Shown: positions 44,968 through 53,193, counted from the stretch's first letter. The stretch is 64,000 nucleotides of DNA from Clostridium brassicae (GCF_026738875.1 NZ_JAPQFJ010000003.1:215738-279737); one strand, 5' to 3'. A program made the numbers and translations. Notes: a model not told the origin generated them from the letters alone.

Positions 44968-45498
44968 ATGAATGCAAAACAACAGTTAATAGCAAATTTA
45001 CATAAAAGTGTTAGACAAGATCCTTTTATAAAAGAATTGTGTAAGTCTAGTGGAATTGAAATAGATACTATAGAAGATGTTTTAGTTGATATAAAAAAAC
45101 AATTCAATTTTTCTACAATGACATGGGGAGCCGACCTTTTAGCAAGTGAGATGGGAATTAAATTAGACCCAGTTTTAAAGGAAGATGAAAAAAATTCTAT
45201 AATATCGGCTAGATGGAAGAGTGAAGGTAAGGCAGATTTAAATTTGCTTCAAGCAATATGCAACAGTTGGAAAAATGGTAATGTAAAAGTATCTTTTATA
45301 GATGGTAAAATAGTTCTTAAATTTATTGGAGAATATGGGATACCTACAGACTTAGACAGTTTAAAAAAGCAAATAGATTTATCCAAACCTGCCCATTTGC
45401 CAATAGAGTATTTATTTGCATACCTATTATTAAAAGATGTAGAAACAAGGAATTTAACGAAATTAGAAAACACTACATTAAGTAATTTTGCATTTTAG
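44968..45498 (+). CDS. DUF2313/XkdU-like tail protein
   Basis: This 176-residue protein follows J and has TMTWGADLLASEMGIKLDPVLKEDEKNSIISARWKSEGKADLNLLQAIC, the XkdU pattern. It links baseplate to fibres. Confidence 0.82.
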   Translation: MNAKQQLIANLHKSVRQDPFIKELCKSSGIEIDTIEDVLVDIKKQFNFSTMTWGADLLASEMGIKLDPVLKEDEKNSIISARWKSEGKADLNLLQAICNSWKNGNVKVSFIDGKIVLKFIGEYGIPTDLDSLKKQIDLSKPAHLPIEYLFAYLLLKDVETRNLTKLENTTLSNFAF

Positions 45499-45508
45499 GA
45501 GGGATATA

Positions 45509-46720
45509 TTGAGCAAAGAAACAGAACATTTAAAGTTATTTAAATATGATAAAGATACAGATGATTTTAATATAACAACATTTAATATAAATCAAGCATT
45601 AAATAACAATTGGGACAAAGTTGATAGTGGATTTAAAAAATTAGAAGAAAGTATTCCAGAAGCTCCTGTTAAATCTGTAAATAATAAAATTGGGATTGTA
45701 GAACTAACTGCTGAAGATATTAAATGTAAAAGTGGGAACTCAATTGAGGCACAATTGTCTGATATTGAGACAAAAACTATAAGTGAAATTAGTAATTTAC
45801 AATCACAAACGAATAGCTTAAAAACGACAGTTGATAATATAGAAGTAACTGCTGAAAAGACTACTTTAAGTAGTTCTAAGTTTACATCTAAAAATGTAAA
45901 AGGAGCATTAGAAGAACTTTTTATAAATGTCGATAATGGTAAAAAACAATTAGGTACTACATTGTCGACTAGAGGAATTACAGTACCTAATAATCCAACA
46001 TTTGAGCAAATAGATAACAGTATGAAAAACATAGATACTGTTATTAAAAATAATTTAGTTGAAGACATTATAAAAATGTATAACTTAGACCTGTGTAAAA
46101 TAAGTAAACAAAAAGATGGAATTTATTATTGGGATACTGAAATTAATAAATTTAAAAATTTTATTAATAAGGGCTCTATTAATTATTATAAGTTAAATGG
46201 TACATTAGTAAAAAAAATAAATACAAGTAACGCTTATGATAGTATTTGTCCAAATCATGATGGAACGTTTTGGTCACGTGCAAATAATACTACATTTAAA
46301 TTAACGGATGATAATAATACCATTTTAAAATCTATAACAGCACAAATTGATAGCTGGAGACAAACTGACATTTTATTTTCACAAAAAAATAAAATAACAG
46401 TTCCAACAAGTGGTGAACATTATTTTTATTTAAATTTTATTTCAGATAATGGAACAATATTATCATCACAAAAATCACATGGATATGCAACAAATATATT
46501 TGAAAGTGGTATGTTAGATACATTATATGTATATGGAAAAGATAAAGATGATGATAATATATTTGAGTTTATATGTATGAGCAGCAGTGGGCATCCATCA
46601 ACCTCATATAAAGTAAATCTCAATAGTAATTTGTTTGGAGATTATGATGCATTTGATCCTGGTAATTCTCGGAACTTAAAGTCACGTATATATTGTTTTT
46701 TATTATTTAATGCTATATAA
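45509..46720 (+). CDS. Tail fibre protein
   Basis: This 403-residue protein has a TTG start 6 bases after AGGAGG. The N-terminal TEHLKLFKYDKDTDDFNITTFNINQALNNNWDKVD is the conserved clostridial phage fibre adaptor. A triple-coil stem (about 70-150) and a distal domain (about 190-403) with no recognised relative follow. It should carry host specificity. Confidence 0.8.
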   Translation: MSKETEHLKLFKYDKDTDDFNITTFNINQALNNNWDKVDSGFKKLEESIPEAPVKSVNNKIGIVELTAEDIKCKSGNSIEAQLSDIETKTISEISNLQSQTNSLKTTVDNIEVTAEKTTLSSSKFTSKNVKGALEELFINVDNGKKQLGTTLSTRGITVPNNPTFEQIDNSMKNIDTVIKNNLVEDIIKMYNLDLCKISKQKDGIYYWDTEINKFKNFINKGSINYYKLNGTLVKKINTSNAYDSICPNHDGTFWSRANNTTFKLTDDNNTILKSITAQIDSWRQTDILFSQKNKITVPTSGEHYFYLNFISDNGTILSSQKSHGYATNIFESGMLDTLYVYGKDKDDDNIFEFICMSSSGHPSTSYKVNLNSNLFGDYDAFDPGNSRNLKSRIYCFLLFNAI

Positions 46721-46741
46721 ATACTAAACAGGAGGTAAAAT

Positions 46742-47056
46742 ATGAATATATTAAAGATACAAAAACTAATAAAGTTTAATGGAGAGTATGATTATAAGGG
46801 ACTTAATATAGATTTATTTGTAGCTGGTAGTCAAATTTATTTTGATAAAAATATTGATAACGCTTATTGCTATGTAAAAACCATGGAAGATAATATATCT
46901 AAATATGAAGATATAACAGAAGTTTCAGAAGAAGAATATAACAAAGCTAAACAAAATAAGGATGATGAGAGAAAACAGCAAGAGCAACAAAAACAATCTG
47001 TAGAAGGAAGATTGTCCGCTATAGAAATTGGACTTGCTAATACTTTAGGAATGTAG
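46742..47056 (+). CDS. Hypothetical tail-region protein
   Basis: This 104-residue protein has a globular N-terminus and a Gln/Lys/Asp-rich coiled coil near the C-terminus (NKDDERKQQEQQKQS). Such proteins follow fibre genes in clostridial phages, possibly as fibre chaperones. AGGAGG leader. Confidence 0.55.
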   Translation: MNILKIQKLIKFNGEYDYKGLNIDLFVAGSQIYFDKNIDNAYCYVKTMEDNISKYEDITEVSEEEYNKAKQNKDDERKQQEQQKQSVEGRLSAIEIGLANTLGM

Positions 47057-47069
47057 GAGGAGAATTATA

Positions 47070-47210
47070 ATGCCAGTTTGGAAAAAAATAATATTTGTTA
47101 ATGCTATTAGAACTAGAGTAAACCAAGAAAATAGGACTAAAGAAGATATAATAAAAGAGTATGTAAAACTTACAGAAGAAGAAAAGAAAGAAATTTTAAC
47201 AGAAGTTTAG
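47070..47210 (+). CDS. XkdX-like small protein
   Basis: This 46-residue protein (MPVWKKIIFVNAIRTRVNQE, ending LTEEEKKEILTEV) lies between the fibre and holin genes behind AGGAGGAG. Its place and length match XkdX-type proteins, though sequence similarity is weak. Confidence 0.55.
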   Translation: MPVWKKIIFVNAIRTRVNQENRTKEDIIKEYVKLTEEEKKEILTEV

Positions 47211-47255
47211 TGACACAATAGGTAATTAATGCGAAGTAAAATTAAATAATTATTA

Positions 47256-47310
47256 AAGGCAAAGTAAGGACTATTATAATATGTAGTCTTTTTATTTTGC
47301 CTATTTTTAT
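47256..47310 (+). terminator. Long nested terminator hairpin
   Basis: AGGCAAAGTAAGGACTA (47256-47272) pairs, with a few wobbles, with TAGTCTTTTTATTTTGCCT (47284-47302), followed by ATTTTTATT. It separates tail from lysis genes. Confidence 0.75.
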
Positions 47311-47332
47311 TAAAAAAGAAAGAAGGGTTAGT

Positions 47333-47740
47333 ATGGATAAAAAAGAGGTGTTTAACACAACGATAACTTGCGGTGGAACTTTACTTACATGTTTATTTGG
47401 TAACTGGGATTTAGCCTTGCAGGTATTAATAGTATGTATGGTGCTAGATTATATTATGGGTATTATGTGTGGAACTAAAGAAAAAAATCTAAGTTCCCAG
47501 ATAGGTTTTAATGGACTTAAAAAGAAGTTTACTATTTTAATAATTTTAATTCTTGCGGTATCTTTAGACAGACTTTTGGGACAAGGTTGGATATTCCGTA
47601 CGCTAGTAATATGGTTCTATATTGGAATAGAAGGCCTTTCTATTTTAGAAAATGCCGTAAGATTGGGAGTACCTTTCCCAGATGCATTAAAAGATGTATT
47701 AATACAATTAAAAGAAGGAAATAAAAAAGAAATTAAGTAA
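47333..47740 (+). CDS. Holin (TcdE/phage holin_4 type)
   Basis: This 135-residue protein with about three membrane helices (NWDLALQVLIVCMVLDYIMGIM, FTILIILILAVSLDRLL, FRTLVIWFYIGIEGLSILE) has the toxin-secretion/phage-lysis holin signature GLKKKFTILI and ENAVRLGVPFPDALKDVL. I chose the ATG at 47333. Confidence 0.92.
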   Translation: MDKKEVFNTTITCGGTLLTCLFGNWDLALQVLIVCMVLDYIMGIMCGTKEKNLSSQIGFNGLKKKFTILIILILAVSLDRLLGQGWIFRTLVIWFYIGIEGLSILENAVRLGVPFPDALKDVLIQLKEGNKKEIK

Positions 47741-47797
47741 GAGTAGCAGTAGTTGTTGCTCTTTAATATTTTAAAAAATAAATGGAGGTAATTTATT

Positions 47798-48445
47798 ATG
47801 GATATAAACAAAGTATATTTAAAAGGTCAAGAAAATACAGGCGGATGGAATGATCCAAATAAAATTATTATTCATCATCCGGAGTTTTATGGATCTATTG
47901 AACAGCTTAATGGTGTAATGAGAAATATGGGGTTCAGCATGATAGGATATAACTACTATGTATGTAAAGATGGTTCAGTGTGGCAAGGTAGACCAGTTAG
48001 TGTAACTGGAGCGAATTGCTATGGTCAAAATCATTGTTCTATTGGAGTTTGTTTTCAAGGTAACTATGATAAAGATAAAAACATGCCACAGGCTCAATTT
48101 GATGCTGGAGTTGAATTAATTAAATATTTAAAAGAAACATACAAAATAAGTGAAGTTAATGGCCATAAATATTATAGAAACACTGATTGCCCAGGTAGAT
48201 ACTTCCCATTGCAGCAAATGTTAAAAGCTATAAGTAATGTACAAAATAGTGGTGGCAGCGTAGAGGGTAGATATGGAATAGTTACAGCATCTGTTTTAAA
48301 TGTTAGAGAAACAAACTCTATAGAAGCTAAGGTTATAAAGAAGCTTAAGAAAGGCACTAAAGTCAAAATTTATAAACAATATAATGATTGGTACAGTATC
48401 TATCCAACTGGATGTGTTTATGGTAAATATATAAGATTATTATAG
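47798..48445 (+). CDS. Endolysin: Amidase_2 plus SH3 domain
   Basis: This 215-residue N-acetylmuramoyl-L-alanine amidase has an N-terminal PGRP/Amidase_2 domain (about 1-140) with zinc His in IIIHHPEFYG and in NGHKYYRNTDCPGRYFP. A C-terminal bacterial SH3 domain (about 153-215, VTASVLNVRETNSIEAKVI and GKYIRLL) binds the cell wall. It is unrelated in fold to the Amidase_3 endolysin of prophage A. Confidence 0.93.
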   Translation: MDINKVYLKGQENTGGWNDPNKIIIHHPEFYGSIEQLNGVMRNMGFSMIGYNYYVCKDGSVWQGRPVSVTGANCYGQNHCSIGVCFQGNYDKDKNMPQAQFDAGVELIKYLKETYKISEVNGHKYYRNTDCPGRYFPLQQMLKAISNVQNSGGSVEGRYGIVTASVLNVRETNSIEAKVIKKLKKGTKVKIYKQYNDWYSIYPTGCVYGKYIRLL

Positions 48446-48475
48446 GTAGTCCCTAGAGGCTACCTCTTTTTTTAT
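48444..48475 (+). terminator. Terminator after lysis genes
   Basis: AGGTAGTC (48444-48451) pairs with GGCTACCT (48458-48465), followed by CTTTTTTT. It overlaps the endolysin stop. Confidence 0.8.
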
Positions 48476-48498
48476 TTTTTGTATTAATGTATCAATAT

Positions 48499-48527
48499 TT
48501 TACAAATTGTTAATATTTATGTATAAT
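48499..48527 (+). promoter_or_regulatory. Promoter for lysogenic-conversion-type gene
   Basis: TTTACA (48499-48504), 17-base spacer and TATAAT (48522-48527) form a near-consensus sigma-A promoter directly upstream of the 177-residue membrane protein gene, after the lysis terminator. Confidence 0.75.
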
Positions 48528-48571
48528 TAAGCTACATTGTACATAATTTACATAGTTAGGTGGGGAATGGT

Positions 48572-49105
48572 ATGAAAAAAACAATTTTTAAGAAATGGTG
48601 GTTCTGGGTGATTATTGTTGTACTTATAGGCATTGGTGGTAGTAATAATGATGATAAAAAATCTGCTACAGATACATCCACAAAGCCAGCTACTGAACAA
48701 AAAAAAGAAAAGACATCCGAAGAAATAGCCGCTGAAAAAAAAGCAAAAGAAGAAGAAACAAAAAAACTAGAGGCAGAAAGAAAAGCTAAACAAGCAGAAG
48801 AAGCTAAAGAAAAGGCTAAAATAGAAGAAAGCGATAAAGAAGCCACATTGATTACAACTGTACAAGAAATTGTAAAGGAAAATTTAAAAGCTCCTAGCAC
48901 AGCTAAATTCCCATGGGGGTTTGACAAATATAAAATTAAAGAAACTAATAGCGAAAATAAAGATATGACAATTTTTTATATAACAGGATATGTAGATGCA
49001 GAAAATAGTTTTGGAGCAAAAATAAGAAATAATTTTATAGTTAAAATGGAATGTACAAAAGATTTAAGTAAATATAGAGTATTAGATATAAAAATAACAG
49101 AATAA
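48572..49105 (+). CDS. Membrane-anchored protein with coiled coil (moron candidate)
   Basis: This 177-residue protein has a short basic N-terminus and one membrane helix (WWFWVIIVVLIGIGG). A Lys/Glu/Ala coiled coil follows (about 40-95), then a C-terminal globular domain (about 97-177) starting with TTVQEIVKENLKAPSTAKFPWGF. That motif also occurs in many small clostridial exported proteins. It has its own promoter and terminator and lies outside the lytic operon, so it may be expressed in the lysogen. Function unknown. Confidence 0.65.
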   Translation: MKKTIFKKWWFWVIIVVLIGIGGSNNDDKKSATDTSTKPATEQKKEKTSEEIAAEKKAKEEETKKLEAERKAKQAEEAKEKAKIEESDKEATLITTVQEIVKENLKAPSTAKFPWGFDKYKIKETNSENKDMTIFYITGYVDAENSFGAKIRNNFIVKMECTKDLSKYRVLDIKITE

Positions 49106-49145
49106 ACAAATAATTAAAAGATACTTATATATATAGGAATAAAAG

Positions 49146-49175
49146 ACTAAGAATTAATCTTAGTTTTTTATTTTG
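49146..49175 (+). terminator. Rho-independent terminator
   Basis: ACTAAGA (49146-49152) pairs with TCTTAGT (49158-49164), followed by TTTTTATTTT. Confidence 0.78.
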
Positions 49176-49219
49176 ACGTCAAAAATTCGGCAAAAATTAT
49201 TCTCTTAAATATATCAATT

Positions 49220-49257
49220 TTCTCTAATTTAGTTTCTTTAGGAACTAAATTAGAGAA
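49220..49257. repeat. 15-bp perfect inverted repeat
   Basis: Arms 49220-49234 and 49243-49257 pair perfectly around an 8-base loop. There is no T-tract on either side, so it is not a normal terminator. Part of a 300-base gene-free stretch. Confidence 0.6.
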
Positions 49258-49314
49258 TTTAAAATTAATTATGAAGCATGATAAAAATATAGAATTTAAT
49301 CTTAAGTAAGTCTT

Positions 49315-49345
49315 AGTGTAGGTATTATAGCCTACACTTTCTTCA
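49315..49345 (+). terminator. Hairpin upstream of HTH gene
   Basis: AGTGTAGG (49315-49322) pairs with CCTACACT (49331-49338), followed by TTCTTCATTT. It could terminate a transcript from the 49.2-kb region. Confidence 0.5.
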
Positions 49346-49402
49346 TTTAAAAGGTATTTTATAGAATTTATAGAATAATTACATATAGTTGGGAGTGGTC
49401 AT

Positions 49403-49615
49403 ATGGCAATAAAAAATAGATTATTAGAAATAAGACTAGATAAAGGTTATAAGTTTCAAAAAGACTTTGCAGAATATTTAAATGTTAGCACATGGTTATA
49501 TAATAGATGGGAAAAAAATGCAGTTCAACCTAGTACAGAAGCATTGTTAGATATATCGTTAAAATTAAATATTAAAATGGAAGATATAGTTTATAAAGTA
49601 CCTACAGAGGAATAG
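49403..49615 (+). CDS. XRE-family HTH regulator
   Basis: This 70-residue protein is a single helix-turn-helix domain (LEIRLDKGYKFQKDFAEYLNVSTWLYNRWEKNAVQPSTE). It heads the accessory FtsK/replication-relaxation block and probably regulates it through the palindromes at 49638-49706. Confidence 0.8.
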   Translation: MAIKNRLLEIRLDKGYKFQKDFAEYLNVSTWLYNRWEKNAVQPSTEALLDISLKLNIKMEDIVYKVPTEE

Positions 49616-49637
49616 GTACTTTTTTATTTTAAATAAG

Positions 49638-49653
49638 TTTGTATTTATACAAA
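49638..49653. promoter_or_regulatory. Palindrome TTTGTAT-TT-ATACAAA
   Basis: A perfect 16-base inverted repeat in the gap between the HTH gene and the FtsK operon. Candidate operator of the upstream HTH regulator. Confidence 0.5.
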
Positions 49654-49692
49654 TATTTTTTGTAGGACAGGCAATATTTTTAATAACAATAC

Positions 49693-49706
49693 ATAGTATA
49701 TACTAT
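49693..49706. promoter_or_regulatory. Palindrome ATAGTATATACTAT
   Basis: A perfect 14-base palindrome 35 bases before the first small gene of the FtsK operon. Candidate operator; AT-richness raises the chance of coincidence. Confidence 0.4.
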
Positions 49707-49740
49707 AAAACAATTAGGAGAATAATTTAGGAGGGGTTAG

Positions 49741-49908
49741 ATGGTTATTACGATAGCTTGTATTGGAATTTGGTTTAGTGTAAGTGTGTTAGCCTATACT
49801 TTTAATCAATCTTGCAATAGTAAGGGAAAGCTTAAAGTAATGTCTGTAAGAAGTAATCTAAAGAAATATAAAAAGCTAAATGATGCAGACAACAAAAGTA
49901 TTTTATAG
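49741..49908 (+). CDS. Small single-pass membrane protein
   Basis: This 55-residue protein has one N-terminal hydrophobic helix (VITIACIGIWFSVSVLAYTF) and a basic tail. It is preceded by AGGAGGGG and followed within 10 bases by the FtsK-like gene, so probably part of the same complex or operon. No family is recognised. Confidence 0.55.
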   Translation: MVITIACIGIWFSVSVLAYTFNQSCNSKGKLKVMSVRSNLKKYKKLNDADNKSIL

Positions 49909-49917
49909 GTGGCCGTT

Positions 49918-51213
49918 ATGTTTAAAAAGCTTATTAAGGATTTAAATAGAAGTAAAGATCTTGGGGAGTTTGAAAGAAAGTGGATAACTCTTATGGCTAA
50001 TCTAAAATTATATAATGAGTTAAAGCAAACCTTTAGCCTTAACAATCTAGTAAAAGCTAAGTATGGATATAAAGCAGATATACTTATTGTAGCTGGATTA
50101 AATTCTAAACAGTTAGAAGAAAAAAGAATTTATATAGAGGACTTTTATGGCTGCATGTTTGTGTTTAATAAGGCTAAAAGATGCAACATAATACACGCAG
50201 AATTTATCTTTAATATAGATAAGAAAATAGAATTTAAAATAATAAAAGCAAAGCCTACCGAAATATATTTAGCTAATACTTATAGTAATGAATCTATTTT
50301 ATTAGATGTTGTTAAATACCCACATCTCCTAATTACAGGAGGAACTAGATCCGGGAAATCTAAGTTAATGGATTGTATTTTAACTAATTTAATAGTTAAT
50401 TGTAGTAGGTTTGAATTAGAACTTTACTTAGTGCAGGTTGCTAAAAGTGATTTAGTGTTATATGAAAATTGTAAGCAAACAAGAGCCTTTGCAGATAACT
50501 TAGAAAAAACATTAATCTTATTACAACATATAGATAAGAAAATGTTAGATAGGAACAATCTTATTAAGCCTTTAAGACAAGAGGCTAAAGCGGATAATTA
50601 TTTAGATTATAACAAAGTTAATCCATTAAATGAGTTATCTACAGTATATGTGGTTTTCGACGAAATGAGTTCCTTATTTCAAGTTAAAGGGGATAATAAA
50701 GAAGCTAAAAAGTTAAAAGAAGAAATTATAAGTTTAATACGAAGGATAGCACAATTTGGCGCAGGGTTAGGAGTATTTCTTATATGTAGTTTACAGAGAC
50801 CTACAGCGGATAATCTAGACCCTTTTATAAGAAGCCAATGCACTTGTATTATAAGCTTTAGACAAAACAATAGTAAGAGTTCCGAGATAGTTTTAGATGA
50901 TGGGCAAATGGCTCTAGGTTTGGAGCAAAGAGAGTTTATTTACTACACAAATAAACATAACTATGGGATAGTACCATTAGTTAATAATAAAAAAATCTAC
51001 AATTATATAAAGCCTAAATTAGAAACTAAACATAGAGATTTATTTAGAGATCTTAAGAAACAAAAGTATAGAAATTGTATACCAGTAGATTTTACAAAAG
51101 TAGATAAGGATCTAGTTAAAACAAAAGAAGATAAGTTAAAAGAAAATATATCTAAAATATCTAACTTTGTACCTTATACACAACCAAAGCATGGAAGGGA
51201 GAAAGTAAAATGA
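49918..51213 (+). CDS. FtsK/SpoIIIE (TcpA)-like DNA translocase
   Basis: This protein of about 431 residues has the FtsK-like ATPase core. Walker A is GGTRSGKSK (about 141-149), preceded by PHLLITG. Walker B is VYVVFDEMSSLF (about 240-251). The sensor-like segments are FLICSLQRPTADNLDPFIRSQC and FRQNNSKSSEIVLDDG. There are no membrane helices; the small upstream gene could supply the anchor. Such proteins pump DNA in conjugative elements (TcpA/Orf21) and in clostridial plasmids and phages. GTG at 49909 is an alternative start. Its end overlaps the replication-relaxation gene by 4 bases. Confidence 0.85.
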   Translation: MFKKLIKDLNRSKDLGEFERKWITLMANLKLYNELKQTFSLNNLVKAKYGYKADILIVAGLNSKQLEEKRIYIEDFYGCMFVFNKAKRCNIIHAEFIFNIDKKIEFKIIKAKPTEIYLANTYSNESILLDVVKYPHLLITGGTRSGKSKLMDCILTNLIVNCSRFELELYLVQVAKSDLVLYENCKQTRAFADNLEKTLILLQHIDKKMLDRNNLIKPLRQEAKADNYLDYNKVNPLNELSTVYVVFDEMSSLFQVKGDNKEAKKLKEEIISLIRRIAQFGAGLGVFLICSLQRPTADNLDPFIRSQCTCIISFRQNNSKSSEIVLDDGQMALGLEQREFIYYTNKHNYGIVPLVNNKKIYNYIKPKLETKHRDLFRDLKKQKYRNCIPVDFTKVDKDLVKTKEDKLKENISKISNFVPYTQPKHGREKVK

Positions 51214-51797
51214 TTACAAGTAGAGATAGAAAGATTATTAATTTTATAGATCAATATGGTTTTCTTACTATAGATCAAGCAGCAAAATTATTCTTTGGCA
51301 ATTTTAAGACTCAATATGATATTGCTAGAAGAAGATTAAAAAAAATTCTAGAAAATGGGGGATATATAAGAGTTTTTAAAAATACAGAAACTAATAATAT
51401 GATATATGTTCCAGAAGATTCAAAATTAAGAAAGGTATCTAAACATGATTTATTAGTAATGGATTATATATCAGACCTAAAAACTCTAGGTGTAGAGTTT
51501 GAAAAAATAGAAATAGAGAAGGATTTTAATGGAGCTATAGCAGATGCTTTCATAATATTTAAACTTGGCGATTATAGATATTATCACATTTTGGAAATAC
51601 AATTACGTCACGATTATGTAGAAATAAATAGGTACAATAAACATCTCAATACAATCTTAAATCAAACTAATAATACACTTCCCAAACTTATTATAGTTCA
51701 AAATACAAACCATAATTACTCTAAAGAAAATAAAACCGACATGGAAATAATACAGTTAGACACATCTCTTAGCGATATAGCGAAGACAGTAATTTAA
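51210..51797 (+). CDS. Replication-relaxation family protein
   Basis: This 195-residue protein has an N-terminal winged helix (SRDRKIINFIDQYGFLTIDQAAKLFF and ARRRLKKILENGGYIRVF). A C-terminal nuclease-like domain (about 100-195) has GAIADAFIIF and HILEIQLRHDYVEINRYN. This matches the Replic_Relax family of Gram-positive plasmids and mobile elements. It overlaps the FtsK-like gene, so the two should be produced together. The downstream 440-bp non-coding DNA may be its target. Confidence 0.78.
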   Translation: MITSRDRKIINFIDQYGFLTIDQAAKLFFGNFKTQYDIARRRLKKILENGGYIRVFKNTETNNMIYVPEDSKLRKVSKHDLLVMDYISDLKTLGVEFEKIEIEKDFNGAIADAFIIFKLGDYRYYHILEIQLRHDYVEINRYNKHLNTILNQTNNTLPKLIIVQNTNHNYSKENKTDMEIIQLDTSLSDIAKTVI

Positions 51798-52239
51798 AAC
51801 TATTCTATAGAACATCTAATATGACAAACGTACACACCGAACAGTTAGAATACTCTAAATCTCCTAACAGCTTATTTTTGAACAAATTGGATAGGAAGGG
51901 AAAAGCGGCAGCAACCTTCCGTACATATCACAAAAGTTAAAAATTTTATTACACAAAAGTTCTAGTGATATGCTAATGCTTAGTATTTTAAGATTTGTTC
52001 AATAATAGTATAGCTTGCTTAGTTCTGTATATTTAATTGTAATTATTTATAGTAGTTATTGTTAAATCTATGGCAAAAGGTAAGGTGAAGTTTAGATACT
52101 TAGTCCAACTTTTTTTACTATAGATTTATATAGTGGCTATTATAGACAATTATTCTTTAAATATATAGTTGCTAATGTAAGTAGCTACTGTTCATTTAAA
52201 ACAAATTATTAAAATAAATAAACTTTTAGGAGGATTACT
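51798..52239. other. 440-bp structured non-coding region, candidate origin/oriT or RNA
   Basis: No ORF of significance is present. GGAAGG and CCTTCC (51892-51919 region) form a stem around GAAAAGCGGCAGCAA. AAATCTAT (about 52065) and ATAGATTT (about 52121) can pair around a stretch with a T7 tract. The length and the place directly after the replication-relaxation gene resemble plasmid origins or transfer origins, but a structured RNA is equally possible. Nothing here is proven. Confidence 0.45.
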
Positions 52240-52524
52240 ATGGAACAAATGTTAATTATGTTAAAACACTCTTTAAAGGAATTAGTGTTTTGTCTTGTTA
52301 TGTTACAAGTTGCAGGTTTACTGTTTTATATGCTAATTCCAAAATCAATTTTAAAAAGCTTTAGGATAATAGGCAGGTGCATTAAAACTATACTAATTCA
52401 AGCTAAAAACGCTTGTTTACACTTAATTACTAATTATAAAAATAAAAAGCAACTTTCTTATGGGCGTAAGAAGGTTGCTGATGGAAAGATTATTAATTTA
52501 AGTAAATATCAAAAAGCTAAGTAA
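52240..52524 (+). CDS. Membrane protein with basic tail
   Basis: This 94-residue protein has one or two N-terminal membrane helices (ELVFCLVMLQVAGLLFYMLI) and a Lys/Arg-rich cytosolic tail ending INLSKYQKAK. AGGAGG precedes the ATG. No family is recognised; it may belong to the FtsK block as an anchor. Confidence 0.55.
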   Translation: MEQMLIMLKHSLKELVFCLVMLQVAGLLFYMLIPKSILKSFRIIGRCIKTILIQAKNACLHLITNYKNKKQLSYGRKKVADGKIINLSKYQKAK

Positions 52525-52678
52525 TTTATTTTTTTAACACTTTAAGATGGATAATTACAATTAAATATTTATTGTTTTTATCTATCTTATCCTTAATTAT
52601 AACCTCTTAATATTATTTTATTCAACCTCAATAATTTGTTTCTTCATTAAAAATAAGTAGAAAATGGAGGATTAATAT
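52525..52678. other. Intergenic, no feature found
   Basis: This AT-rich gap contains no ORF with a ribosome site and only weak hairpins. It holds the leader of the next gene (GGAGG at about 52665). Confidence 0.4.
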
Positions 52679-52867
52679 ATGAATATAAGTGTAATAATTA
52701 GCATGGCAGGAATAGGTGTGGGAGCAACAATAGCAGAGAAAGTGCTTAATGCTTTTGGCAAAGCAGACATGGCTAGTTTCTGTAATATAGCAGGATTATC
52801 GGGACTTGGGCTTACAGCTATAGGAATAGTTACTAAATTAATAAAAGCATTATCTCTTTTAGCATAG
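52679..52867 (+). CDS. Small membrane protein, SpoIIIAC-like
   Basis: The layout of this 62-residue protein (NISVIISMAGIGVGATIAEKVLNAFGKADMASFCNIAGLSGLGLTAIGIV abbreviated by motif: AGIG, AEKVLNAFGKAD, NIAGLSGL) recalls SpoIIIAC: two hydrophobic segments around a short polar KxxxKxD loop. SpoIIIAC/AD subunits sit in the SpoIIIA channel. Here there is no sporulation operon, so it is at most a borrowed fold. Confidence 0.5.
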   Translation: MNISVIISMAGIGVGATIAEKVLNAFGKADMASFCNIAGLSGLGLTAIGIVTKLIKALSLLA

Positions 52868-52878
52868 AGGTGAACTAA

Positions 52879-53088
52879 ATGGTAGGTACATGTTTAATCC
52901 AAATAGCTAAAGCTGGAGCAGTAACTCTAATAGTTTCAAAATCATTAAAATGTTTCGGGAAAAGAGATTACGCAGATATAATAAAATTTTCTGGAATTTG
53001 TATAATGGGTGTACCAGTAATAAATCTTATTAGATATTTTATAGAAAATCCACCTTGGTTTATTAAAGTTATTCAAAAGATATTTTAA
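52879..53088 (+). CDS. Small membrane protein paired with SpoIIIAC-like gene
   Basis: This 69-residue protein has the same architecture as its neighbour: a hydrophobic helix, SKSLKCFGKRDYADIIKFSG loop, then a second helix GICIMGVPVINLIRYF. The shared LK/LN-x-FGK-x-D motif suggests the pair arose by duplication. AGGTG precedes the ATG, 11 bases after the previous stop. Confidence 0.5.
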   Translation: MVGTCLIQIAKAGAVTLIVSKSLKCFGKRDYADIIKFSGICIMGVPVINLIRYFIENPPWFIKVIQKIF

Positions 53089-53163
53089 AAACTGGCGGAG
53101 CAGAGGATCTATTTATATTGTTGTTATTAATTTATTTTCTAGTGTTTTTATTTAAATAGAACA

Positions 53164-53193
53164 AAAAGCCATAGATTAAATTCTATGGCTTTT
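53164..53193. terminator. Bidirectional terminator
   Basis: AAAAGCCATAGA (53164-53175) pairs perfectly with TCTATGGCTTTT (53182-53193), with A and T runs at either side. It serves the plus-strand accessory genes and overlaps the 3' end of the minus-strand HTH gene. Confidence 0.85.

Noticed and set aside
45592..46068. 158-codon minus-strand ORF in the fibre gene
   Set aside because: Antisense shadow, no ribosome site and Ser/Leu-rich translation typical of reversed AT-rich coding.
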